A stretch of 64,000 nucleotides of DNA from Picochlorum sp. 'celeri' (lineage: Eukaryota > Chlorophyta > Trebouxiophyceae), in NCBI GenBank assembly GCA_010909725.1, contig JAACMV010000024.1, forward strand, positions 992,001-1,056,000, in the 5' to 3' direction. The translations under genes were made by a program, and so were the position numbers. The notes below the pieces were generated by a model. The model saw nothing but the letters and a program-made list of their open reading frames with translations. It did not search any database and was not told the origin of the DNA. Shown here piece after piece: positions 55,736 through 64,000 of this stretch; the stretch's first letter is position 1, and the number at the start of each line of letters is the position of its first letter.

Positions 55736-58702
55736 ATGGATCATCTCGATGGTTCTTCTCAGGAATCATCTCCAAAATCTAGGGGGTTGGACCGTATACC
55801 GTCCCTGTCTTCACAGTCCAACAGTGACAAGAAGAAGAAGAAAAAGAAGGGGAGTCTCTTTTCATACAGCAGGAAAAAACCATGGGAGGTGGTCAAAGGA
55901 GCATTTGAAAAGTCTTTACGACCTCATCCATTGGAAGAATTGCGTCGGGTGTATGGATCGTCTAGCAAGCAGAGTTATGGATTTTTGGCTGAGAAGAGAC
56001 AGTTGTATGTCAAGATCATTGCTGCCAAGGGTGTCCTCGCGCTGGATACCAATAATTTGAGCGACCCTTACTGCGCTGTATCTGTTGGAACAGATTCAAA
56101 TACCACACGAGTAGAAAAGAAGACGTTGGCGCCCGTGTGGGATGAAACATTTGTCTTTGACGCAGCATGTCTGCAGAGTGCCATTGATGACGGGCTTCCT
56201 TGTCTTCGACTGGATCTGTATGATTGGGATCATTTCTCGGCAGATGATTTTATGGGACAGGTTATTATACCTTTTCATGACATTGAGGAACGCGATCATC
56301 TGGGGTGGAGAAGTTTTCCAATTAAAGGTGTGCGGAAAGGCAAGGAGGAGATACATGGAACACTGGAGTTGTGCATCTGGTTTGGAGATGACGAACACCA
56401 GTCTGGAATGAATCTTCAGCCGCAGCTTGGATTGTTAGGGGCTCCCAAGGTTTTACATCATCATACAGGAGACTGTATGATCGAAGAACCATATTTTGGA
56501 ATTCTTTGTTTGAATGTTTTGGAGATTCAGACAGGCACGGGAGATGCTGTGAGTACACAGGATGGTTCAGAAAATGGGCGACAGGCAGAGTTCAACCAGG
56601 CTTTGAAAGAGAAACAGGTGCATGACTTATTTGATATAGATGGTGAGGAAGACGAGGATGCTGAAGAGCAAGATGGGGACGCATCACCTCGTGGTCATGG
56701 GCGCATTGGTAATTTTGGATATGTTCGTTCTACGCTTGGGAGTGTGACAAAGACGAGCCACTTGGTTCGACAGCAAGGCACACGAGTTCCTATAAATGAC
56801 ATGCTCCCGTTTGTAGTTGTGCTTCCTATATTAGATCGAGAGATTCGGTTCGTGGTCTATACGACAAAAAAGAGTAAGAAGAGAGGTAGAGCCACACATG
56901 TTGCAGTTGTGTCAATGCATGACATGTTGCCCCAAGACCTGGATGATCCAGAAGTCGATCTTCGACGTGTGGCACGGCGAATAGAAATATGTCTGTCACC
57001 AGTTGTTGCAGGCTACCAAGAAGCGAGAATGTTGCTGTCAATCTCGCTGGCAGATATGGATTGGCGACGGTCAAGAGCACATGTGCCTCATATTCCCAAA
57101 CCAATCGATAGAGGTTATATTGGTCTTTCGGCAGATCCAAGGCCAATGAGCAGATATCAACGAGCGACGACATCATTGAATGAACAAGAAATTTTCATGT
57201 TGGGAAAGAAAACGGCTGGCGAATTTGATGACTATCATGAACGAGCCCATAGGTGGGACGAACTTCAGTCAAGAGCAGGAGTGTTTGTCAAAGGAGCGAT
57301 ACAACGTCAAGTAGATAAAGGATGGAATATGATGGATTGGGTCTTGGGGAAGGATACTGCAGAAATACAGAATACCTTGGCCAGTGTCCAACAGAATCCT
57401 GTTCAAGTAGAACATGGGCATGAGGAGCTACCAAAACATTTACAGATTCCTGAAAGCAGAGGAACATTTTACCTTGAACTGTCTCGAATCAAGATTCCAT
57501 CTCTTTCTGCAGCAAGCACACGCATTTTTGCTGTGATCAAGTTTGATCAGATGTGGTTCAGGACACGATTGCATCAGCCTGACAGCACTGGCACCGTGAT
57601 GATTGACAGTTTTGCTCTCAACCTACCAATTTACGACCCAGGATCTATGGTCACGATGGTAATTGTTCGAAGAGATCGGAAAAAGGAGTCTAAAGAAGTT
57701 ACTCAGGGTCAATTTACTGTGATTGGCAAGTTGAGGTTCAGGGTATCCTCCTTGTCAAATAATGTTTCAGTCCTGAAAGACTTGCCATTTCTCAGTCAGA
57801 GAAGTGTAGGAGGCTGTATTGTGGGGCATGCGCGATTTTCTCTCAAGGTTTCGTATGCTGAAGAAAAAGTTCGTCTCAAAGGATACTTCCCCCCAGCGTA
57901 TCCAAAAGAAAACTATGTGTTCAGAACAACCATGATTATGAAATCCCTCCAAGAAGAGAGGAGAAAGCTTCTATACGAGTGGATGAGCGCCTCTAACCCA
58001 CCATTTCCTAAAGAAGCGATTGAATGCATCGAAAATATAGAGGTCAATGCCTTCCAACTGAGCCGCCTCAAGACAAACCTGAGGCGTGTCAGAATTGCCT
58101 GGGGTACAATTACAAGTGCAAAAAAGTACTACAGGCTGCTTGCCTCTTGGAAGTATCCCTGGCTCACCAGAAGTGCTTGTGTTTTTGCATTCATATTCAC
58201 ACACTATCCTGTCCCATTCATATCCGGCTTTCTGATCTACCTTGCATACCAGTGTTACACTGTTCGCCCAAAAGACCTTGGCATTCCTGAGAACATGGAA
58301 CAGGATACTGTCAGTATGATGGAAGTAGATACAACAGAAGAAGAAGAAATGGTGACGGGTATCAAATTGGAGGTAGATACCGCCAATCCAGTCTTGAAAC
58401 TGAAGAAGAAGCTAGACAGTGTGATGGGAATTCTTCTTCGAGTCCAAACTGTCTGTGATGGTCTAGCATCAACAATGGAAAGGTTCATCTCGCTCGCCAC
58501 ATGGAAGGATCCGTTAGCTACAACAATCATCATCATCGTCTTGACGGTTGTTGCAATGCTCATCTTTCTCGTCGGACCCCGCATCCTGATTGCTGCCTTG
58601 CTGTGCTTTCTCATTCGGCCGCCCACTATGCGCAGTCCATGGACACCTGGCCCTATTTCTCTGTTCCTTAAACTCCCTACCCGTGGCGAGCGTTTGGCAT
58701 AA
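55736..58702 (+). CDS. MCTP-like multiple C2 and transmembrane protein
   Basis: 988 aa, single exon from ATG 55736. A polylysine stretch (KKKKKKGSLFSYSRKK, about 30-45) precedes the first C2 domain (about 83-215; 'LYVKIIAAKGVLALDTNNLS', 'DPYCAVSVGTDSNTTRVEKK', 'LAPVWDETFVFD', 'YDWDHFSADDFMGQ'), which keeps the Ca2+-binding Asp residues. C2-like beta-rich segments follow near 345-450 and 580-700 ('GTFYLELSRIKIPSLSAAST'). The C-terminus matches the PRT_C/reticulon-like region of plant MCTPs: 'YYRLLASWKYPWLTRSACVF', a helix pair, then 'DPLATTIIIIVLTVVAMLIF' and 'IAALLCFLIRPPTMRSPW'. MCTPs tether ER to plasma membrane, in land plants at plasmodesmata. The last codons are duplicated downstream (see repeat). 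TGTAA at 58721-58725. Confidence 0.85.
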   Translation: MDHLDGSSQESSPKSRGLDRIPSLSSQSNSDKKKKKKKGSLFSYSRKKPWEVVKGAFEKSLRPHPLEELRRVYGSSSKQSYGFLAEKRQLYVKIIAAKGVLALDTNNLSDPYCAVSVGTDSNTTRVEKKTLAPVWDETFVFDAACLQSAIDDGLPCLRLDLYDWDHFSADDFMGQVIIPFHDIEERDHLGWRSFPIKGVRKGKEEIHGTLELCIWFGDDEHQSGMNLQPQLGLLGAPKVLHHHTGDCMIEEPYFGILCLNVLEIQTGTGDAVSTQDGSENGRQAEFNQALKEKQVHDLFDIDGEEDEDAEEQDGDASPRGHGRIGNFGYVRSTLGSVTKTSHLVRQQGTRVPINDMLPFVVVLPILDREIRFVVYTTKKSKKRGRATHVAVVSMHDMLPQDLDDPEVDLRRVARRIEICLSPVVAGYQEARMLLSISLADMDWRRSRAHVPHIPKPIDRGYIGLSADPRPMSRYQRATTSLNEQEIFMLGKKTAGEFDDYHERAHRWDELQSRAGVFVKGAIQRQVDKGWNMMDWVLGKDTAEIQNTLASVQQNPVQVEHGHEELPKHLQIPESRGTFYLELSRIKIPSLSAASTRIFAVIKFDQMWFRTRLHQPDSTGTVMIDSFALNLPIYDPGSMVTMVIVRRDRKKESKEVTQGQFTVIGKLRFRVSSLSNNVSVLKDLPFLSQRSVGGCIVGHARFSLKVSYAEEKVRLKGYFPPAYPKENYVFRTTMIMKSLQEERRKLLYEWMSASNPPFPKEAIECIENIEVNAFQLSRLKTNLRRVRIAWGTITSAKKYYRLLASWKYPWLTRSACVFAFIFTHYPVPFISGFLIYLAYQCYTVRPKDLGIPENMEQDTVSMMEVDTTEEEEMVTGIKLEVDTANPVLKLKKKLDSVMGILLRVQTVCDGLASTMERFISLATWKDPLATTIIIIVLTVVAMLIFLVGPRILIAALLCFLIRPPTMRSPWTPGPISLFLKLPTRGERLA

Positions 58703-59007
58703 CTTGTACACAGTCTTAAATGTAATAATATTCCTTCAACCCTCTGGAAACTGACCCCAGAGAGATTTGTTTTTCCTCTACCTTCACCCAGATACTAGTT
58801 ATATAGGATTATATATCTGAGCAAGCGTGTGGGACTGGACACGTTTTTTGCTGATAGGTAGACCACTAGTGGAGTAGTAGTGCAATTGCAAAGGATTGGA
58901 CTACTGACAGTCACATCAAATCCCTCCTAGCCCTATTTCACTGTTCCTGAAACTCCCTACCCGTGGCGAGCGATTGGCATACTTTTTACACAATATAAAC
59001 TGTAATA
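58651..59007 (+). repeat. 77-bp direct duplication of the MCTP gene tail, 280 bp apart
   Basis: 58651-58727 and 58931-59007 align without gaps at an offset of exactly 280, 67 of 77 bases identical by my count. The unit covers the codons for 'PISLFLKLPTRGERLA', the stop region and the TGTAA signal. All three differences before the stop are synonymous; the second copy has TAC in place of the TAA stop. Confidence 0.85.
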
Positions 59008-59069
59008 TGCGTGTTTGATATCTAGAAATACCCAAAACACGTGCTTTTTTCAACGTGGATACAATAACT
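58703..59069. promoter_or_regulatory. Intergenic region, MCTP 3' UTR to NDR start
   Basis: 367 bp between two plus-strand genes. It contains the second copy of the duplicated MCTP tail and its own TGTAA (59001-59005) just 65 nt before the next ATG. Confidence 0.45.
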
Positions 59070-60072
59070 ATGGCAGCAACGGACGACGAGGCTTTTTCCG
59101 TTGCTGATCTGTTTCAGGGCAGTCGAGAGGATATTGAAACTATTAATGGTAAAATAAGTGTCACAATCTACGGGGATCGCACGAAAACTCCCTGTATTGC
59201 GTACCCTGAAGTAGGTTTGAACCACCAAACTTGCTTTCAGAGCCTTTTTGTGGCGAGCGGACCTCAGTCTTTGATATTGAAGAATTTTTACACGATTTTT
59301 ATTGATCCACCTGGTTGCGAGGTATGATGAATGCGTCCATAGCGCTATTCGGCCTGTTATTATTAAACGGACTACTTTTCTGCAGCCAAATGCTCAGCGA
59401 GATGCACGACAGAGACTCTCCATGAATCAAATGATATCTCAGATTGATGATGTCATCTCCAAGTTTGGAATAAAAGAATGCCTCGGCCTGGGTGTCGGAA
59501 ATGGAGCCTATATGCTGGCCAAGTATGCAGCAGAAAAGCCCAAGAATGCATTCATAGGTTTGATACTCATCTCTCCATCATGTAGAAAGAGTAGCTGGTG
59601 GGAGTGGGCAACAGGATCAATCGCAGCATCTCGACTCGCATCCTTTGGATGGTCACGAGGAGTGAAACAACACTTGATGCACAGGTTATTTTCACCTGCC
59701 ACCACCCAGTATCTTGGTGGAGACTCTGATTTGATGAAATCATTCAGACGAGAAGTACAAAAATTGGATCCTATTGCTGTGTCACACTATCTGAAATCCA
59801 GTCTTGCGAGGGAAGATATACGCCCTCTTTTGAAACAGATCAAGTGCAGAGTGCTGTTGATTTTTGGAGCCCAATCAATCTATCATGGGGAGAGTATGGA
59901 GGTTGCAAGTCATGTTGACAAATCTAAATTTGCTCTTGTCGAAATTGATCGCGCCGGCGTTCTGGTGAATGAGGAGAGGCCTGCCGACCTCTTGTCTCCC
60001 TTCCAACTGTTCCTCACTGCACTCCAGCTTGAAGGGTATGGCATCGGCAGCGGTGCCATTGTCGGTGAGTAG
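59070..60072 (+). CDS. NDR-family alpha/beta-hydrolase-like protein
   Basis: Two exons, 59070-59321 and 59386-60072, with a 64-nt phase-0 GT-AG intron; 312 aa from ATG 59070 (earlier frame opens with GTG). NDRG-like segments: 'ISVTIYGDRTKTPCIAYPEV', 'GLNHQTCFQSLF', 'FIDPPGCE' joined to 'PNAQRDARQRLSMNQMISQI', 'LGLGVGNGAYMLAKYAAEKP' (Gly-x-Gly-x-Gly in place of the nucleophile elbow Ser), 'FIGLILISPSCRKSSWWEWA', and 'RVLLIFGAQSIYHGESMEV'. NDR proteins have the hydrolase fold but lack the catalytic triad; plant members influence auxin transport and G-protein signalling. The C-terminus is short compared with animal NDRGs. Confidence 0.85.
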
Positions 60073-60289
60073 TACTGAGTATTGTATAACTTTTTTTGTT
60101 TTTACATCATGCAAAACTTTATATCATGAGAGCTCTTTTCGTATCACATCGGCACAGTTTAGTAATAGGACATTCTATTCCTGATTCCTTCATTTTCAAA
60201 TCAAAAGACTGGGAAAAGATCTCCTTGTCTTCTTCTCTTTCTTCTTTCGAGTAGAGTAGATCAAGGTTTCAATAATAAAGAGAGACTGT

Positions 60290-61400
60290 TTACTCTTCGT
60301 CGACGAACTTTCCACTTCCCTCGTTAATGGCAGCAAACAAGGTGAAGGCAATGAAGAAGAGGAGGAGTGGCTCTGTCTCGTTGAGTGGAAGTCCAGTCTC
60401 CACATCAAACTGAGCAAGGATTCCCTTTCCGGTCAAAGCCTCTCCAATCAAAGAGATGGCAAATCCGAGCTGGGCCATACGTCCAACGAACAACTCATTC
60501 TCCTTGGTGAATCCGAATCCCTTGATTCCGAAGAAACGTCTCCAGTCCAAGACAGAGATGGATGGATCCTGAAGAACTCCCTCTGGTCTATCCTCGAGCT
60601 CATCCTCGTCAGCAACAAACTTTCCCTTGGTTGGGAGAAGAGCAGCGACAAGGTTGAACCCAATGAGACCAAGGATGAAACCATCAACATCAGTCAATGA
60701 AAGTCCAGTCTCCAATCCAAGCTGAGCAATAGCTCCCTTTCCGGTGAGCAACTCTCCAATGATGGAGGACGCAATTCCAAGCATAGCCATGCGTCCAACG
60801 AAGAGCTCATTGCTCTTGGTGAAACCCAAAGCAACCTTGACTCCCTGCTTCTCAGTGAGTCCCAAGGTGAACTGCTGGGCCTTGATATCCTTTCCGGATG
60901 TAAGAACCTTTCCCTTTCCAGTCTGTATACATAAATACAAAGAAACAGTCAGTCATTGTTTTCATATCGAACGTGAATATGATATCACCGGGTCAACAAC
61001 CACCGCAGATTTGTGGCCACAATTCAAGATACTACTACCACACAACCCGTATCAGCAGGCGCGGTCCAATGACAGAAACTCGCACCCACAGAAATGCGAC
61101 ACCTTGTATAGCACATTGTGCTTCAATACAATTATAGTCAAACATATCCCATGGAATCGCAGCGTTTGTATGAAACCGCCACCTGCGCGGTTCCTTGGAT
61201 GGCCACACGAGAACCACACATGCCAAGATCACCCCACACTACCCCATTCAATCAACACATACACATACCTTTGCTGGAGCTTCAGTCTTCTTGAACAATG
61301 CCAAGGTCTTCAAGGCCATCCCGCGTGGGGCTTTGTTGTTCTGAGTCTGCACCTTCAGGGCAGTTCCTCTCATAGCAGTAGACATGGTTTGCTGAATCAT
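60290..61400 (-). CDS. PSBS: Photosystem II protein PsbS
   Basis: Two exons, 61269-61400 (ATG 61400) and 60290-60922, with a 346-nt phase-0 GT-AG intron, the longest secure intron in the window; 254 aa. Exon 1 is a chloroplast transit peptide ('MIQQTMSTAMRGTALKVQTQ'). The mature protein has the internal repeat of PsbS: 'GFTKSNELFVGRMAMLGIAS', 'GELLTGKGAIAQLGLETGLS', 'DVDGFILGLIGFNLVAALLP' and then 'GFTKENELFVGRMAQLGFAI', 'GEALTGKGILAQFDVETGLP', 'NETEPLLLFFIAFTLFAAIN'. Four membrane helices. PsbS senses low lumen pH and triggers energy-dependent quenching. In repeat 1 the lumenal EPL-type triplet is DGF (Glu to Asp, Pro to Gly), so the two halves are not equivalent. Codon use is strongly biased, as for a highly expressed gene. 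Confidence 0.97.
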
Positions 61401-61876
61401 CTTGTCTGTGTGAATGAATCAAAGTAAAACAGGAGTAGAAACAAAATGTGGGTTCTTGATCAATAATGTGAAATTAAATGTGGGTGTAGTAGGAAGTTCC
61501 AAGGTTTTTGCATGCACAGGGTGCATCAGCCCAATGACTGACAGAATGTGGTGTTTCTGATACTACCGGTCAAACGGCACCATCCATGGGCAATGTGGAT
61601 ATGAGAGAATTTTCCAGAAACAAGCCAGCTCATATTGTTCTATAGACGCTCGTTGGCATAAGGAATGGTCATATAGTAATTGTTAACAACTATAGTGGTC
61701 TTCTGTATAGCTGTCGTCGTTGTGTGACACGAGTATGAGAGAGAATTGTGTTTGCAAATTTTTCAATTCAAATCTTTTCAATTATTTGGCTACCACAGAC
61801 CGCTCTTGAGATTCTTTTTCCCTGAGAAAATCATACTTTGATATAAGAGTTACATAACGGTATAGAAAACGCTAAT
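61401..61876. promoter_or_regulatory. Divergent intergenic region, PsbS / At5g03900-like
   Basis: 476 bp holding the PsbS promoter and 5' UTR and the neighbour's promoter. I see no element I can name. Confidence 0.4.
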
Positions 61877-63424
61877 ATGTCGAGGATTGTGGCCATGGGA
61901 ACGGTTGGGGTGCAACGACCTTGTGTGGCTTTGCCTTGCTGTGTTGCACAGAGACCTCGTCGATACGCTGGTGTTGTCTCTAGGACTAGGAATGCACGAA
62001 GATACACGGGAATATCAATGTCCAGTTTCTCACGGGACAAGGATGGCCAAGCGAGCAATGGTTTTTTAAAGGATGTGAGGCCTACAGAGGCAACTATTGC
62101 CTCTGAGGCTCTCGACTCACAGGTTCGTGGGCTGGTGGAGAAGTCGATCGTATCACGAAAGTATCAAGTCACTGTTGGGGATGTGGCAGCTGAAGCTGGA
62201 ATACCTATAGCGCAGGCTCAGCAAGCATTGACAGCACTGGCTTCGGACTCTCAGGCAGTGTTGAAAGTTTCAGATCAGGGGGATATCGTGTATGAGTTTG
62301 CAAACAATTTTAGGGATATTGTTAGGTCAAAGTCGCTGCGTATTCGACTGGAGCCAACGGTGGAAAAGGTGAAGAATGCGTTGGCATATCTAGGCAGAGT
62401 GGCATTTGGAACAGCGTTGGTATCATCGGTTGCCATTGTGACGATTGCCCTGTCCGTGCTGTCGAGTTCGAATGATTCAAGGAATGATAATAGACGCAGT
62501 GTTCAGTATAGACCGCCTATATACTTTAATATGATGGATTTCTTCTGGTATTTTGATCCGTGGTACTATAGGAGACCGTATTATTATCAGAAAAGACCAG
62601 ATGAGATGGGGTTCCTGGAGTCGGTTTTCTCCTGTGTGTTTGGTGATGGTGACCCAAATGATGAATTTGACGCGGAAAGGTGGAATGCACTGGGTAGATT
62701 TATTCAAAGTAGAGGGGGTGTTGTGACAGCGGAAGAGGTGGCTCCGTTCTTGGATGCGACAATGGATGGGCTCAGGAAAGCGATGGACACGGACGGTGTT
62801 GTTGTAGACGAATCATTCGTTCTCCCAGCATTGGTCAAGTTTGATGGACGAGCCGAAGTTGATGATTCTGGGAATATCGTGTATGTGTTTCCAGAGCTGC
62901 AGACGTCAGCAAGGAAAACCCCAATGCCAGTTCCATATGATGCAATCTTGGAGAAGGATTGGAAGTTTACTCGGGCTACAAATGGCCAAAAGATTCTTGT
63001 TGGACTCCTTGGGCTGTTCAATTTTGTAGGGGTTGTCGCGTTGTCGGCTGCGTTGCAAAACCCAAGGAATATCTATGTCTTGGCTGTGAATGGCCTCCAG
63101 GGTGTTGTTGGGCTCATGCCGTATCTTCAAGCGTATGCTCTATCATTTGCGGTGATTCCGTTTATTCGTTGGTTGTCATTGAAGAAAACGAATGCAGAGA
63201 TCCAGGATAGGAATGCAGCGAGGATGACTGCAGCAAAGAGTCTACTACAACCAACGAGATCCTTGCAGCAAAAGCTAGCCTCCAAGCAAAGCAAAGCTGT
63301 CTTCAGAACCGTCCAAGACAAGGATGTGATCTATAGGAGTGATAGAAATCTTGACGAGACACAGTATAGTGAATCAGAAGCGAGTGATTGGGAAAGGAGA
63401 TTTAAACAAAAACATTCTTCATGA
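61877..63424 (+). CDS. Plastid membrane protein, At5g03900-like
   Basis: 515 aa from ATG 61877, intronless. Transit peptide in residues 1-50 (Arg-rich, 'RPRRYAGVVSRTRNARRYTG'). A winged-helix-like segment (about 70-130; 'KYQVTVGDVAAEAGIPIAQA', 'DSQAVLKVSDQGDIVYEF') precedes a membrane helix ('TALVSSVAIVTIALSVLSSS') and the hallmark Tyr/Trp-rich stretch 'NMMDFFWYFDPWYYRRPYYY'. A second copy of the helix-strand module ('GGVVTAEEVAPFLD', 'LPALVKFDGRAEVDDSGNIV') follows, then two more membrane helices (about 375-440). The layout matches a plant/algal/cyanobacterial group (Arabidopsis At5g03900, annotated as iron-sulfur-cluster-related). Real function unclear. TGTAA at 63540-63544, only 10 nt before the next gene's ATG. 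Confidence 0.82.
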   Translation: MSRIVAMGTVGVQRPCVALPCCVAQRPRRYAGVVSRTRNARRYTGISMSSFSRDKDGQASNGFLKDVRPTEATIASEALDSQVRGLVEKSIVSRKYQVTVGDVAAEAGIPIAQAQQALTALASDSQAVLKVSDQGDIVYEFANNFRDIVRSKSLRIRLEPTVEKVKNALAYLGRVAFGTALVSSVAIVTIALSVLSSSNDSRNDNRRSVQYRPPIYFNMMDFFWYFDPWYYRRPYYYQKRPDEMGFLESVFSCVFGDGDPNDEFDAERWNALGRFIQSRGGVVTAEEVAPFLDATMDGLRKAMDTDGVVVDESFVLPALVKFDGRAEVDDSGNIVYVFPELQTSARKTPMPVPYDAILEKDWKFTRATNGQKILVGLLGLFNFVGVVALSAALQNPRNIYVLAVNGLQGVVGLMPYLQAYALSFAVIPFIRWLSLKKTNAEIQDRNAARMTAAKSLLQPTRSLQQKLASKQSKAVFRTVQDKDVIYRSDRNLDETQYSESEASDWERRFKQKHSS

Positions 63425-63554
63425 TGCTGAACAGAGATCTGGAATGCCATCCAAGATTTCTACACGTGTCAGGTTGGTTCCAGGTCCCTAGGCATTCAAC
63501 TGGCTATTGAAATATTATTTATATTGTGAAATATCGGATTGTAAACGGTGAAAT

Positions 63555-64000
63555 ATGAGGTTGGCTGGATTGGGCAGGACATGCAGCATCGCTGTGAATT
63601 CGAAGAGATTGGCCACCAAGCCTGCGGTTGGACATTCAAGGCCATCAGGCGGTGTATATAAGATTCAGAGATCATTAATTGGTCGTTGCAGTGCCCTTCG
63701 CCCAAACGAGACACCCGAGGAGGCTCTGGAGCGACGTCGTAGAGAAAGCGAACGGGTCGAGGAAAGGGTGACTTTTGTAAATTCGGTACCAGAACTTCAA
63801 GCACAGCTAGAAAAGGCCAAGAATCGTCTTGTTGTTATTGAAATTGAATCTGAGTCTGTCTGCCAGACAGGGTGGGAGGAAGAGGCTGAACTGCAGTGGA
63901 AGGACGACCAACGAAAAGCTCTTGAACCCTGCCAGCAGTTGAAGCATACTTTCCAGAGGACTGCAAGGGACTGTCCTGATGTGGAATTTTTAATGGTGGA
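63555..64000 (+). CDS. CDSP32-like chloroplast thioredoxin (3' end outside window)
   Basis: 148 codons from ATG 63555, open to the right edge. Residues 1-50 form a chloroplast transit peptide ('MRLAGLGRTCSIAVNSKRLA'). After a charged linker comes the start of a thioredoxin fold: 'ERVTFVNSVPELQAQLEKAK', 'NRLVVIEIESESVCQTG', 'CQQLKHTFQRTARDCPDVEF', 'LMV'. Spacing and sequence fit the first, non-canonical thioredoxin domain of CDSP32, a two-domain stress protein that reduces 2-Cys peroxiredoxin and methionine sulfoxide reductase; the active CxxC belongs to the second domain, outside the window. An insertion of roughly 15-20 residues (WEEEAELQWKDDQRK) interrupts the first domain. Confidence 0.78.
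   Translation, partial: MRLAGLGRTCSIAVNSKRLATKPAVGHSRPSGGVYKIQRSLIGRCSALRPNETPEEALERRRRESERVEERVTFVNSVPELQAQLEKAKNRLVVIEIESESVCQTGWEEEAELQWKDDQRKALEPCQQLKHTFQRTARDCPDVEFLMV

Noticed and set aside
60744..61427. 227-codon plus-strand open frame
   Set aside because: Covers the PsbS intron and both exon edges antisense; PsbS explains the sequence.
1..64000. Bacterial-type defence system, CRISPR, prophage or mobile element
   Set aside because: Introns, targeting peptides and eukaryote-specific genes throughout; no transposase, integrase, long terminal repeats or spaced repeats.

Overview
This window is nuclear DNA from a photosynthetic eukaryote of the green lineage. The case rests on gene content: a PsbS with its typical internal repeat, a plant-type fused methylthioribulose-phosphate dehydratase/enolase-phosphatase, a TLP18.3-like lumenal TPM protein, an RH50-like DEAD helicase, a KEA antiporter with a KTN domain, plastid-targeted TLDc, DUF3082 and At5g03900-like proteins, a CDSP32-like thioredoxin, and a near-plant Ran. 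A TGTAA motif sits just after (or overlaps) the stop codon of many genes, which is the known green-algal polyadenylation signal. I infer a small-genome unicellular alga of chlorophyte/prasinophyte grade and do not name a species. About 38 protein genes fit into 64 kb. Most have no intron or one short intron (64-210 nt); convergent gene pairs are often separated by only 5-35 bp. I see no rRNA, tRNA, transposon, CRISPR array, virus or prokaryotic-type gene cluster.

Layout. 1-12.4 kb: Kelch protein (partial), SMP/C2 tether, XAP5, NUP35, membrin, DEP1, F-box, Nudix, plastid TLDc, methylmalonyl-CoA epimerase. 12.4-29 kb: POT1-like protein, secreted PAN-like repeat protein, VTC1-like protein, OSCA channel, DEAD helicase, DUF3082 protein, tRNase Z-L, TLP18.3, CobW GTPase. 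29-45.6 kb: nitroreductase, a 1.6 kb unexplained region with a repeated coding-like motif, APC5, an intronless CNOT1, Ran, methyltransferase, GrpE, UDP-sugar pyrophosphorylase. 46-64 kb: five-Tudor chromatin protein, NAA30, a small membrane protein, acireductone dioxygenase, secreted chitin-deacetylase-like protein, KEA antiporter, MCTP-like C2 protein, NDR hydrolase, PsbS, At5g03900-like protein, CDSP32 (partial).

Genes sharing a process: PsbS and the KEA antiporter (thylakoid pH and energy quenching), TLP18.3 (PSII repair) and CDSP32 (redox stress); DEP1 and acireductone dioxygenase, consecutive steps of methionine salvage 42 kb apart; APC5, Ran, NUP35, POT1 and the Tudor protein (cell cycle and nuclear functions). 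This looks like ordinary eukaryotic gene mixing, not an operon-like system. The least explained sequences are the repeated LEVHAG-like motif (30.7-31.9 kb), a 77 bp duplication of the MCTP gene tail with only synonymous changes in its coding part, the frame conflict in NAA30, and several candidate introns below 50 nt.
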